Source: Paraspadella gotoi
Taxonomy: Eukaryota > Chaetognatha
NCBI GenBank assembly: GCA_051294375.1
Contig: CM119271.1
Coordinates: 11,675,896-11,739,895, forward strand
Direction: 5' to 3'
Length of the DNA: 64,000 nt
The notes under the pieces were generated by a model, which was not told where the DNA came from, searched no databases, and saw only the letters and a program-made list of their open reading frames with translations. Position 1 is the first letter of the stretch; every line of letters begins with the position of its first letter. Positions 40,225-52,700 of the stretch are shown here, one piece after another. Made by a program: the position numbers and the translations under genes.

Positions 40225-40714
40225 TCATCTTAGAATAGATAAAAATTTGGGGAATTCCGTCGCGACATCGGAATCACGATGGCCGCCTCCAATGCGAAGA
40301 AGGACTTGAGCTTTTTTCGCCAGCGACGCCAGCGCCATCTTTCCGTCAAAGTTCAAAGTCTTCGCTTCGGATTCGTCGATCGAATTCAACATCAAATGGA
40401 TCATCTTCTCCAGCACCAGCGCCTCCTCCAGCTGACAAAACCCGACGAACTTTCGGAACGATTCCTCCAAGTCCGGATCTTCTCCGACGTCGGCGCCGAG
40501 ACCCTGCAGCGTCGCTAGCCGGAGCAGCGCCGCGGCACTCGACAGGAAGGCGCGGGGATCGAGTTCGGCGCCGAGGCGCTGCAGGGCGCCGCAGAGCCGC
40601 GAATCGAGGCGCGGACGGCGCCGCGAACGGTGGAGGAACTCTTCGACGGAAGCGAAGGAGGAGTTGAGTCTGTCGCCGAGGATGAGTGAAGAGAAGTTGA
40701 GAATCGATTTGGAT

Positions 40715-40745
<31 letters not shown>

Positions 40746-43700
40746 TAACGACAACAAAGTCGCAGGGATTGAGGAAGAGAAGTGGATCTACGAGGGAATC
40801 TTTGGACGCGACGTAGACGAGAATAGATTTGATTCTCGAGACGGAAAATACTAGAGGAGGCGACCGGGAAGAGGAGGAGGAGGAGCGTTTCCTCGAAAGG
40901 CATTTGCGGTGCTGAGCGAAGGCGATCGCCGCCTCGAGCAGCTGAAGGAGCAGCGAAGCTCTCGACGAGTCGGTCCCTCGATCAGAGGACGCCTCCGTCG
41001 CCAGATCTTCCAAAGTCTTTTCCGTCAGAAACGAGTCCAGCGTTTGAAGGTTTTCCAGAGCGAGAGGGGATATCAAGACCTGAGTGACAAAGGAGGTAGA
41101 ATGTAGATGGGAACGAGATTAGGCTAAAAAAATACCGAGATCTCTCGTCTGAAACTCGCGTCTTAGATTTAAAAAAAAAGAGACAAAAAGGAAGCTTAAT
41201 GGGATCAGTTTTTAGTTTAGCCGCGAATAATCGTAACTTTTTAGTGGGTCCGTCTGTCTCTCCATCGGGCAATCCAACTTAATGTCGGAGACAAATTCGT
41301 GCGAACATCGAGGGACACGTACAAAATAATTACGGCCATGATTCAATTTATTTATTTTTTTTTTTTTAAATGAACACAAATTTTTGTATTAAAAGTATCA
41401 AAAATGATAGGGATTTTTGATTAGAAAATGAAGGAGTTGGTTACATAATCCGAGGTCCAGCTCAGTTTGTGTTAGGGTTAAAATTTAATCCATTTTGTAT
41501 GTAATAATTAAGAAATATTATAAAAAGTATGTTTTTTTTTATTCTTTGAGCGAAATAACTGTTCGGGTTTTTTTCTTTTTAATATCTTTTTTTTAATTTC
41601 TTTTTCATAATNNNNNNNNNNNNNNNNNNNNNNNNNTAGAACCCCGGACCTTTGGGTTGGAGGCGAATGACTTGCCTCCGGCACAATGGCCGCTGATGAA
41701 CGGTTGGTGGATTTTAGTCCACCATAACGTTTGATTTTACCAGTACTTAATTTAATCGTCTTTGACGTACGTGATAAATCTTTCGAACGTTTTCGTTTGA
41801 CTGTGATACATTTAACAATATTGTAATTATCGTCGCAATCTTGTAACGCTTTTGCGCATAATTGTCGTCGTCGGCGTTCCAAATTATAGATCGCTTTTTT
41901 TATGATTAAATTTGGGTGTATGAAGCTGAAAATTTATATACAGCTTCTCATCATCAAATGTGCTTAAATTTGGTCAGGACAGTTATTAAATTATGTTTTG
42001 TTTACGTTTTATCAAAACAAACAGATTTTCTCTTTTATTTTCATATTTCTCTCTTCTCTCTTTTCTCTTTTAATTATATGTGGCTCTCTCTCTTTTCCCC
42101 AGTGCTGATTCATCGGAAAAAAAACGAATCTGCAGCTGGCTCTGCAGGGCTTTCTCTTTTCTTTCTTTTTCCTGCTGCTTCTGCTGCTGCCTTTTGATTT
42201 TTTTTCTCTCTCTTTTAAAAAAAATTGAGTTAGGATTGAACTCGTAAAATTAGGCATCGCATTCGTGCATGTTATCATTTTGCTATCGTAACATCGTTTT
42301 ATTTCGTTTTTTTTTTCCAGGGACTGCGCTGCTGATAGTTATTTTTAACATATTTTTTTGTTTCAAACTAATTTTAATTTTCTTGTACTTTATTTTTTTT
42401 TTAATTGACATCGCAAAATAGAATTTTCTTTCTGTTTATAATTAATTTTCTTTCTCAAATTTTTTTGTCAAGGCTGCATCTGCTGATCAGTTTATTTGAC
42501 AATGACAATTGACAATGATAAATTTTTTTTTTTCAAAAACTGTAATTCATTCATGTTGCTCCTCTCCACCACGTAGTTGCTTTTTGTTCCAGATTCGTGT
42601 TGTCCACAAGAAAGACAAAAGAAAAACGAAAAGCAGGATCCTCTGCTCTTCCCCTCCTGCTCTTCCCTCTTCAGATACTAGCTCAGCGAAAGCGAACGCA
42701 CGAAATCACTTTTTTTGTTCACGACTGTCGTTCACAGTTTTTGAATATTTTTGAAATTTTTGAATTTTTTCTGCAATTATTTTTGGAAATAATTTGATTA
42801 CTACGGAAATTCTTTTTCCCTTCCGAGATTTTGTTTCGATTCAGTTTGGGTGAATCTCGAATCGGTTTCCGCTTTTTATTTGTCAAGATGTCGAGTCTCG
42901 CAAACCGAAATCGAGCCCGCGTAAAAGCGGTCAAAAGCGAGCGAGGGCCCGGAATGGTCAGACTCCGGAGCCGCCCGACGTTTTAGGGGCTGTCTCGCCC
43001 CTCACCTCCGTAACGGCCCTGTTCTCCCGCGTGGAACATGCCGTAGGCCGCCCGAGGTCGCGACCCCGCGTGGTTTTCCTGGCGGCTCGGAGCCGGGTGC
43101 ACCGACCTATCATGGTCGATGTGTAGGGAGAGGACGTGCTGCAATTCCCTACAAAGGACTCGCCCTTAGCGGTGAAACAATCAACTTTGCATTATCAGGA
43201 GGAGGGCTTCGCTTCTTTCAGCAGCAGTGGGAGATTTCAACGTTCCGCTGCGCTCGATATGCTTCATGGCAACGGGAGTGTATTTCTCTTATTTTGTGAT
43301 GCTTTTCGGCTAGATTAGGAATTTTTTCGATTATTCGCTGCCACCAATGCGACTTTGTCTTGTTTTTTGTTTTATGCTCGCCGCTTGTTAGAGAGCAAGT
43401 AGTGTGGAGAGAGCAACAGTGATAGAATTTATGGTTCCAAATGAACCGGATCTTCACTCTCTCCGCCACGGTCTCCCGCCGTGACCCTGCAACCACGGGT
43501 GGGTGGAGGGGCTGCGGGGGTTTTTGTGTTTTTTTGTTGCGCTGATCTATCAATTTTTCTTTTCCTTTTCATTACGATGTTCATGGCCTGGAATTTCATC
43601 TTTGTTGCTTCGTCCATTCAAGTGCTCCGCGGCGTCGTCCAGCGGCAAGATCGCTTGTCGCGATAGTCACCACGCTTTCCTAACCGGATATGGATTAGTT

Positions 43701-46700
43701 CGTCTCAATCTAGTCTGCAATGCATTGCACCGGACGATATTGGTCGGGTCGGAGGAAGGCGAACTCTCTTCACTTCTGATGCTCCATGGGATTTGGATTT
43801 TATCCCAAACGCAGACGCATCAGTTCCTTCGGATGGGTATGGTCTGCAAATGGAAGGAGCGCGTTGTGTTGGTTTCTTCCGGGACCTCCGCCAAGGTGGG
43901 GAGCCGGTCAAGCGCAGATCTTTTATGCCGATGGTTGATGGATCTTCCCCTGCTGTCTTGACCTTCCCAAGTGAAGGGTATTGTGTCTCTGCACAAATTT
44001 GATGCGTCTCCAAGATCCAAATCGGCTCTCTTTTCAAGCAGCTCACTCCTCTATGAGAGATCTGGGGCGTTGCTCATTCTCCTTTCACACTGCAGAAGCC
44101 TCAAGTCTATCATGGCGTCTCTCAAAGCTTCTGCGAGATCCCGATTATTTTGGACATGGACTTGGCTGCTCCACTCAAGATGCAGCTTAAATGTCGGCGT
44201 TTTCTTTTTAATTCAGCTTTGGCTAATTCGACGTCTGGTGTGCCGTTTCTCAGAGAGCTTTAAAGCTACACTGACGGATTCCCCTCTTCGTGGATTTTAT
44301 TTTGGGAATCGTTCGACGGAGTTTCTGCGCATCCATCCTCTTTTTCAGTCAGCTTTCGCCCAAAGATAATGCAGCTCGCGGAAGAAGTTGCTAAGTCAGG
44401 TCCTACAGCCTTTATCGCAAGTCCGACGTCCTTTAGGCTTCGAGAAGGGGATGGACGGCGTCGAAGGACTCCAAATTACTTCCTTTGACGCCCCCATCGC
44501 CGTCGCCTCGTCCGGCCACTTTGAACATCAGACCATGATCTGTCCAGGACTCATTTTGTCTCTTCCGGCCCGCTTCCTCACTTCCCGTGGGAGGACGATT
44601 GCAACACTTCGTCCCGTTTGGCGATTTGTCGGACAGGATTTCCTTTCACAGAACTGCAGGGTTCCTCATTGCAGGAGCAAACAGGATCCTACAGATGCCT
44701 CTCCTTCGGACGAGACCCTTTCTTTTGGGACAGGATCTCTCATCGACGACGTAGATAGCGCAGCTTTAGAGAAGGTGCGTGAGGAGTGGAACCTTCTCCG
44801 GTTATATTCCCAGATTTTTCTGGTTCCAAAAAGATGGGGGATGAGGCCGATTCTAAAATTGAAGAGATCAAAAAGTCTCAATGTCCTCCTTACTTCCGAT
44901 GGAAAGGTTTCAGATTTCGGAAAGTGGTTCTTCGCGGGACTGCGCGTCGTCGATCTCGCGACGCCTATCTCCACTGCCTTTCCATGTGGATATCGCAAGT
45001 TTGTCGGTAATTTGGAGAGGACGCGATTTATCCATTACAAAGTCTTCCTTTCGGTTTCGCAACCGGTCCCTGCTGACACAAGACGACACGCCGTTAGGCC
45101 CTGCTCCGCAGAGGGCATCAGGTGCTTTCTACATAACGATATTATGATACTGGGATCGCAAGAGATGTCTCTGAACACTCTCACAGCTCTTCGACTTGAA
45201 GGATGCGGGTTTCACTCATCATCCAACCCAAAAGTCATCTGTCCTGACGCAAGTCTTCATTCTTGGGTCTCCAATGGGAGGGGCGCTCACGAACTGCGCT
45301 CCTTGGACGAAGACTTTGTCACTCCGCGAGATGCCGACTGCTCTCCGCTACCCCACCCATCATGCCCTTCAGGTTCTTCGCTGCTGGGTCTTGCGACCGC
45401 AGCCTCGTGGCAGTCCCGCTCTATTGTCGTCAGAGCGGCAAGATTCAACGCGACGTCAATCGGTCTACTCCACGGATAAGGATCAGGAAACAGTCCTTCT
45501 TTCGGAGCGGCGAGAGTGGAGCTACGTTGAATGTCAAAGCTGAGATCCAGGATTGCTTATCCCGTCGCCGATGTTCTCCGATTCTGGCACGCGAAAGTGA
45601 CGACGATGCACTCCCGAGGGTTGGGCTTCCTGTTTCGCGGGCTCTTCACGATTTAATTTATATCCCACTCCTGTAACAGAGGAGTTCATGTCCTGCTCAG
45701 TCCTGCGTTCCTTCGGTAGCAATCCAGGCTGCATCTTTTGTGGAAGACCGCACCTTAGGGTCTCGGTTTTTCCGCCGCCCGCAGCGCTCACAGACTCCGA
45801 ATTGTCAGGATTCTTCTTTCTGGCTCAGTCTCTGCAGATCAAATTGTGGGGACGCACATTTCATTCATCGGAGGGAATTTGATCGCGATGCAGCATCACG
45901 CGGAGCGCAGCTTCAGGATTGGCATCTCTCTCCCCAAGTTTTTCGACGGATTTCGAAGCGTCTGGGTTGCCCAGTAGATCTTTGCGACGCGCTCTCCCGT
46001 CAAGTTCCTCGCACTCACTCGAAGAGAGAGACTCTCTCGGACTGGATGCCCTCAGTCAAGTTTGGATTTTCGACAGGGCTTACGTTTATCCCCCTCTCCT
46101 TTGATCCTAGGTAACTCAAGTGGGAGGCCCAGGGATTTCTTCTGTACGCCTTTGGCGCAGAAAGTGGTTCCCGTTTGTTGTTGACTTCGGTGTTGAGGTT
46201 CTTCGTCTCCGTGGTCTCGTCGTTGTGTTGACAAAGCCACGGAACCTCTCCAAAGCTCTCGGATCGCCCAAGTTGTCGTCTGGAGATTATAGGGGGCGCA
46301 CGGTCTCCCAAGACCTCAACAACCAGCTTTTTCTCTCATTCCGACAGCTGGAGGGAATTCTACGGATCCCGTTACGACAGGGTCTGGCGATGTTTTGGAC
46401 TCTTCTTCAGGTCGGGCCTTCGAGGACATCAGCGCTTTGGAAGGACGTTCTCGAGATTCGCCCATCTCAGCGACGACGGTCTGTCTTACAGCACAGTGAA
46501 TTGCAAGATCGGCTATCTCCGCTACTTTGCCTCATGTGGATGGTTCTCCAGTGGGTCAACATCCTTGGTCTGCCGTTGCGAAGGGTGTCTTCCAAAAAGG
46601 CCCTCCATTTCGCGCAGGTGTCGTCCGGCTTATGTGTCGCCGAGTTCTCGAGTTTGATTACTTCGCCTATACTATTTCTCCGCTATGTTCGAGAGTACGA

Positions 46701-49700
46701 TTTTCCTTCATGCCTTGCCGCAAGCCTCAGTTGCTCTTCGCTTCGTTGTTGACCTTGTCACATGGATTTGGCTGTGACCACGTGTTTTGTCCTTTCTCAA
46801 TTGTCAAGATCAGTAGTTTCGTCGTTCTTGGTCTCTGCTATTCGTTGGATGACTGCATGGCTCAAGTCGTTGCCCCAGTCCAGCTTTGGCTTTTTGGCTC
46901 GGTCGTAGGATTGCGACACAGCACGATTTCTCTTCATTCATCCTTCGCCTCCTTATGGTCCATATCTCTCCCGTTTCATGGTTTCTCAGTCGATCTGTAG
47001 AGATGCGGACATCAAGGCCCCTGCTCGACAGCCTTGGCTGTGTCGAAAGCTTTGCCAAGGGCGTGGATACGGACGTCATTACGTGCAGGATTGGACTGGA
47101 CACAGACCTTCTTCCGTTTCTACTGTGGGAGTCGCGTGGAGTCTCTTCAGTGGTCTGTGGACTGAGTGATTCGTGCGTCGCTTCGCTGAGGCTACTATCT
47201 GAGGGGAGAGCGGAGGGGAAGCAGGGGATCCTGCTTCCGGTTTTTTTTTTCCTTTTTGTGGACAACACGACATCTGGAACAAAAGAGCAACTCGTGGTGA
47301 GAAGGAGCATGAGAATCCGTTCATTTGGACCATAAATTTAATTTTCTGGTACTTTATTATTTTTTTAATTGATAGTCGCAAATATAATTTTTTTGTTATT
47401 ATTAGTTTCTTTCTTCAAATTATATTTTTTTGTATCAAAATTTGTAGCCAATCCAGATTTTTTATGCGATTGCGACGATCCTTTGCTTTGAAGAATTTTT
47501 TTATTTTTAAAGTTTAACATTTCAGTGTCGGACGAATAAAATAAAAGGAAACATAGAATCAAGTTGCAATAATCCTCGGAGATCTTTGACGGTGGAGATT
47601 CTTTCAACCACGCACATGAATAGAGTTCCGATAACGTTAATTTTTTAGGAAATTCGTTTAACCGTTAAAACTAACTTTTAACGGTTAACCGTTAAGATCG
47701 GATTAATTTTATAATTTAACTTTAATTTAAATATTAAGATTTAAAACAAACTAAAGTATTTAATGTATTTTTCTTTACTCTGGCTCTGAATGCGCTTGAT
47801 AAAGACTTGAACAGAAGTCGAAACATGTCTGCTTTTTTATGTCAATTAAGTTGTTGTTGTAACAAACATTTTTGCTAAGACGCATACCAACGAACGAAAG
47901 GATACATCAAATCAATCTAATTTGTTTCTCCTTCTCCTTTTTGCTTTACTATTTCTTTCCTTCTTCTCTTCCTCATTTATTTTTGGTAGTTGTAGTTCTT
48001 AAACCATAGTTTTTCTGTTGTTATTCTTAAAACTATGACCAATGGTCATGAAATTTATTTAATTTTATCGATTATCAAAAAATTTATTGATTAATAATAA
48101 TTTTCATTTTAATTAAAAAGTATATCATCATTATTCTTTTTATATGTCTTTTTAAGATTCGTTCCTCTATTAATTTTAAATTTTTTAATATTTTTATTTG
48201 TTTTTATTGATTTTTTATTCATTCGGAATTCATGCTTCTTTGCTTAATTTTAAAGAGAAGAAGAAAAGAGAGAAAAGTAAATAAGAGATTATTATATTTA
48301 GCTAAATTGAATATATGAAAAAATGAAAGGTAAAAAGCAGGCAAAAAAGGAAAAAATAAAAAAAATAAGAAAAGAAAGTATTGAGATAGAAAAAGAAGGA
48401 ACAGAGAGATAAATAAGAAAGAAAGAATAAGAGAGAGATGAGGATAGAAAAAAAGAAGAAAATAACAAGGAAAAGCAGGGAAAAGTGAGAAGAGAAAGGG
48501 TAAAAATATGGAAAGGAAGGAGAATAAGAGAACAGAAAAAAAAGTCTTTTTTTAAATTAAAGATTTCATACCAAAATGAAAAAAAGACATTGAAATTAAC
48601 CGAATTTAACCGTTAAAATAAATATATTTACGGTCAAGATTAAAATATTTTAACCGTAATAACCGTATCAACAGTAACGTTTATCGAACATCTACATATG
48701 ACGGTCACGTCATTTTCCTCAGCAGAGAGGGAGTGAGGAACGTGGAACACTTGAGCAACATTACGAGAGTACTTTGTTTAGCGGCCGTTGTAATCACCTG
48801 TGGCCGTGTTCAAATGGTTGGTTATTTCGGTTATATGTGGTGTTGTTGGCGTGGGGGGGTGTGTGTATGGTTTGTGTGTGGTTACGTCGTTCGTTTGTTG
48901 TTATTGTGCGTGTAAGAAAATGAGTGAAGACCCATTGGCTCTGTAACTTATTTGCATATTGCATATTTAATATTTGTCCTTGCTTAGATAAGTTATATGT
49001 TTTCTTTTAATTTCTTATTATGTAAAACTTCATAAAACACAATTAGGGTTTTTGGTGGTATAAGATTGTGCGAGATACATTTTTATTAGTATTTTTTTCT
49101 GCTGTTGTTTTGCTGTCAGAGGTCCGCTTTTGCCAATGCTTGGCTGAATAAACGACGAAATTTATAGTTTTAGGTGATATATAAGTCGTTCCAAAAGTAT
49201 TGTTACAATGAAAATCATATTTATTAGATTTGTGTATCGTTTTAGCAGGTGTCGTTGATACCTAGTGAATCCTAAGTAATAATTATTGTAAATTAAACAA
49301 AAAAACAAAAAAAACAATATTAATATTTAATAAATTAAATAAAAATGAATTACCTCATATCTATCTTAGAATCCTTAATCTCGGACTACATAAATGATAA
49401 ATCTATAAGATGTTCCTGTTATTCATTCGATAATTAATATAGACAGTATTATTTATTAAAGACATGAGGGGTAATTCATTTTTTTTATTAATAATTTATT
49501 AATATTAATATTTTATTTTATTTTATTTTTTTTTGTTTTGTTTAATTTACAATTATTATTACTTAGGATTCACTAGGTATCAACGACACCTGCTAAAACT
49601 TGATAACAAATCTAATAATATGATTTTCAATTGTAACCAATACTTTTGGAAACGACTTATATATCACTAAAACTATAAATTTTCGTCGTTTATTCAGCAT

Positions 49701-52700
49701 TGGCAAAAGCGACCTCTGACAGCAAAAAAACGCAAAAAAAATACTAATAAAAATGTTCTCGCACATGTTACAAAAAATCCCTAATTTGGTTTTATTACGT
49801 TTACAATAAAAGAAATGTAAAAGAAATAACTATAATTGACTAAGCAAGGAAATATTAAATTACTGCAATATGCAAATAAGATTAAGGAGCAATGTGTCTT
49901 CCCCTCATTCCCTCTTGCCTCAAGTTCCAACCGTTCCCTCACTCCCTCTCTGCTGAGAAATGCCGTCCCGTCATATGTGGTGAAAGAGATTCTCCACCGT
50001 CAGAAGATCTCCGTGAAGGAGTTATTTTCACTTGATTCTATGTTTTACCTTTTTATTTTTAATTCAGTCTCCGGACACTGAAATGTTTAAACTTTTAAAA
50101 AAAAATCATCTTAAAAGCATAAGGATCGTCGCAATCGCATAAAAAATCTGGATTGGCTAAAAATTTTGATACTAAAAAAAATATAATTTGAAAAAAGAAA
50201 ATTAATTAATAAACAAAAAAATTATATTTTGCGTATATAATTAAAAAAAAATATAAAGTACCCAGGAAAATTAAATTACAGTTTTTGAAAAAAAAAAATT
50301 TTGTCATTGTCAATTGTCATTGTCAAATAAACTGATCAGCAGATGCAGCCCTTGAGAAAAAATTTGAGAAAAGAAAATTAATTATATTAAAAGAAGAAAG
50401 AAAAATTCTATTTTGCGATTGTCAATTTAAAAAAAAATAAAGTACCAAAGAAAATTAAAATTAGTTTCTGAAAAAAAAAATATTGTCAAAAAATAAACTA
50501 ATCAGCAGACGCAGTCCCTGAAAAAAAAAAACGAAATAAAAACCCGATGTTACGATAGCAAAATGATAACATGCACGAATGCGATGCCTAATTTTACGAG
50601 TTCAATCCTAACTCAATTTTTTTTTAAAAGAGAGAGAAAAAAAATCAAAAGGCAGCAGCAGAAGCAGCAGGAAAAAAAAAAGAAAAAGAGAAAGCCCCTG
50701 CAGAGCCAGCTGCAGATTCGTTTTTTTTCCGATGAATCAGCACTGGGGAAAAGAGAGAGAGCCACATATAATTAAAAGAGAAAAGAGAGAGAGAGAGAAA
50801 TATGAAAATAAAAGAGAGGAAATCTGTTTGTTTTGATAAAACGTAAACAAAACATATTTAATAACTGTCCTGACCAAATTTTAAGCACATTGATGATGAG
50901 AAGCTGTATATAAATTTTCAGCTTCATACACCCAAATTTAATCATAAAAAAAGCGATCTATAATTTGGAACGCCGACGACGACAATTATGCGCAAAAGCG
51001 TTACAAGATTGCGACGATAATTACAATATTGTTAAAATGTATCACAGTCAAACGAATCCGTCCGTAAAGTTTTTTTGAATTAGTAACATCGTAAAACGTC
51101 AAAGACGCAAGTTGTAAACTATAAATTGTACTGGTAAAATCAAACGTTATGGTGGACTAAAATCCACCAACCGTTCATCAGCGGCCATTGGTGCCGGAGG
51201 CAAGTCATTCGCCTCCCAACCCAAAGGTCCGGGGTTCTAGCCCGGTGGTCGTCTGGCAGTTAAGAGAGACGGGGCGCTTAACCCGCCTGTAACATGGTGT
51301 TACAGCCTGATCCGAAGCTCAGGGACTGCTTACATTGAACGGTTCTGTCATTAACACTTATTAATTATTACTGTCTCTTCAACGTATGTATTGACAACTT
51401 AGTAGACGCCACTTTCCTAAATATTTCTTTCACCTGCGACGGGGGGGGGGATGTAAGCATTAGCCAAGCTCGCGAGCATTTTGCCATAATGGTTCACAGC
51501 ATTGCTAGTGAATTGATAACTAAGATTATTAAAGGTTATTTGGTAATTCTAAAACACGTTCTGATTCACTCAACTTTCTCTCTTAATACAAAAATCTGAC
51601 ACCAAGAATATCCGCTTATTCAGACATCTACACGAAGTTCATATCTACGATATACTTTTTCAAACATGAAAACAATTAAGGCCATAGTGCAGGCCATGTG
51701 TTGGACATAAACTCTCGTTGTAATCTGTTGATCTTATTTAACTTTTGTAATTCTGTTTAAAAATATAAACAATTGATATTTGTTTACAAACAATACAGTT
51801 CATTATTATTTCATTACTATCCCATTGCTTTGATTAATCAGGTTTCCACTCTAAACATATAAACCAATAAACTATATAAACCCCGACGATAGCCAATCAA
51901 TATTATTGCAATCTGTATAGAGTGGAAACATGATTAATCAAAGCAATGGGATAGTAATGAAATAATAATGAACTGTATCGATCCTACATGCGTTATAGAT
52001 ACTCTCAGAAGAGTGAGCAAGAGACAGAAAACCCCCCTCATTACATGTGCCGTTAAATGTACGCATTTCACTAGGTGAAAACATCACCTGCTAAAACTTA
52101 AATCATATCAAGTGTGTAACTCAGTAACTTTGTATTCAATTCCTGATTTTTATATAACTGCAAATATAAAATCCTGTCACAGCCATGGCGAAACCTCCCT
52201 CTGACAGTAAAAAGGCGCAAAGAAATACGAATTAAAATGTCCTTCAACTTGTAAAAAAAAAAACTCCTAATTTAATTTAATTTGGTTTACGATAATTGCA
52301 ATGTATAAAAAAAATATGGTTGACTAAACCAAAAAATATCAAATTACTGCAATATGCAAATGAGATTAAGAAAAAACCTCACCTTTCTCCCGACAAACTC
52401 CCGAGGAAAAACGTTGTCTTCGTCATCGTCGTCGTCGACTTGAAAGACGCCGACAATCGGGAAAAAAACTTGGGGTTGAAATCGCGGGAGAATTTCGTTG
52501 TGAGAACAAAAGCGGAAGTCGGAGATTCCATCCTTTGGAATTGATGAAGGAAAAGACGGGGGGGGGGAAAGAATATCGGAAGTTCATATCGGCCGTAATC
52601 AAATACTTGTAATTCAATTGTAGCAAGCAAGGCAAATATAACGTGTAAGAACTTAGTCGGGTGGACCACAGAAAATGTTACAGGGCCTCGCTACAGAGCC

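Larger units (their letters stand above)
42548..47333 (+). mobile_element. Decayed DIRS-like tyrosine-recombinase retrotransposon
   Basis: About 4.8 kb on the plus strand inside the left arm of the inverted repeat. The ends are inverted repeats: ~42560-42715 pairs with ~47165-47310, sharing GTTCCAGA..CGTGTTGTCCACAA, AAGCAGGATCC.CTGCT and CTCAGCGAA. Domains in DIRS order: a gag-like remnant (~42890-43110), reverse transcriptase, RNase H and tyrosine recombinase. Many frameshifts and stops break every frame, and no single frame covers any domain. Inverted rather than direct termini plus a recombinase separate it from LTR and LINE elements. Confidence 0.82.
41637..51245. repeat. Large inverted repeat (palindromic element) with nested insertions
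   Basis: The left arm (41637-42547, 47334-~47625, ~48691-49357) matches the reverse complement of the right arm (49466-51245). Matching anchors: 41640-41735 with 51140-51240; 42095-42160 with 50690-50750; 42465-42545 with 50280-50350; 47337-47600 with 49990-50285; 48695-48760 with 49900-49990; 49085-49300 with 49545-49740. The spacer at 49358-49465 is unpaired. Arms are ~1.8-1.9 kb after removing insertions, and diverged by small indels, so the duplication is not recent. Confidence 0.88.
41080..52382. mobile_element. Nested mobile-element intron of the PEAK-like gene
   Basis: The span between exon 3 (donor at 52382) and exon 4 (acceptor at 41080) contains, left to right: an AT-rich stretch with an LTR-like start at 41282, a 25-base N gap (41612-41636), a large inverted repeat, a DIRS-like element, an AT-rich insertion, a foldback element and a repeat fragment. 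No conserved host exon was found inside. Confidence 0.7.

Noticed and set aside
40982-41272. Upstream in-frame extension of the last PEAK-like exon
   Set aside because: A good acceptor (TCACTCAG) at 41080 matches the phase of exon 3, and the sequence above it has no family likeness.
42562-42800. Short plus-strand frames at the DIRS left end read as genes
   Set aside because: They fall in the inverted terminal repeat and adjacent T-rich DNA with no family match.
44388-45479. 363-codon frame called an intact gene
   Set aside because: It crosses the RT domain in a shifting frame; RT motifs appear piecemeal in all three frames, so it is a relic.
48300-48560. A-rich, GAAAA-rich stretch as a coding Lys-rich region
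   Set aside because: Low-complexity filler inside the AT-rich insertion with stops in all frames.
51165-51245. Functional tRNA-Gly gene
   Set aside because: The T-arm is perfect but no acceptor stem pairs, the D-arm is poor, and an inverted copy lies in the other palindrome arm.
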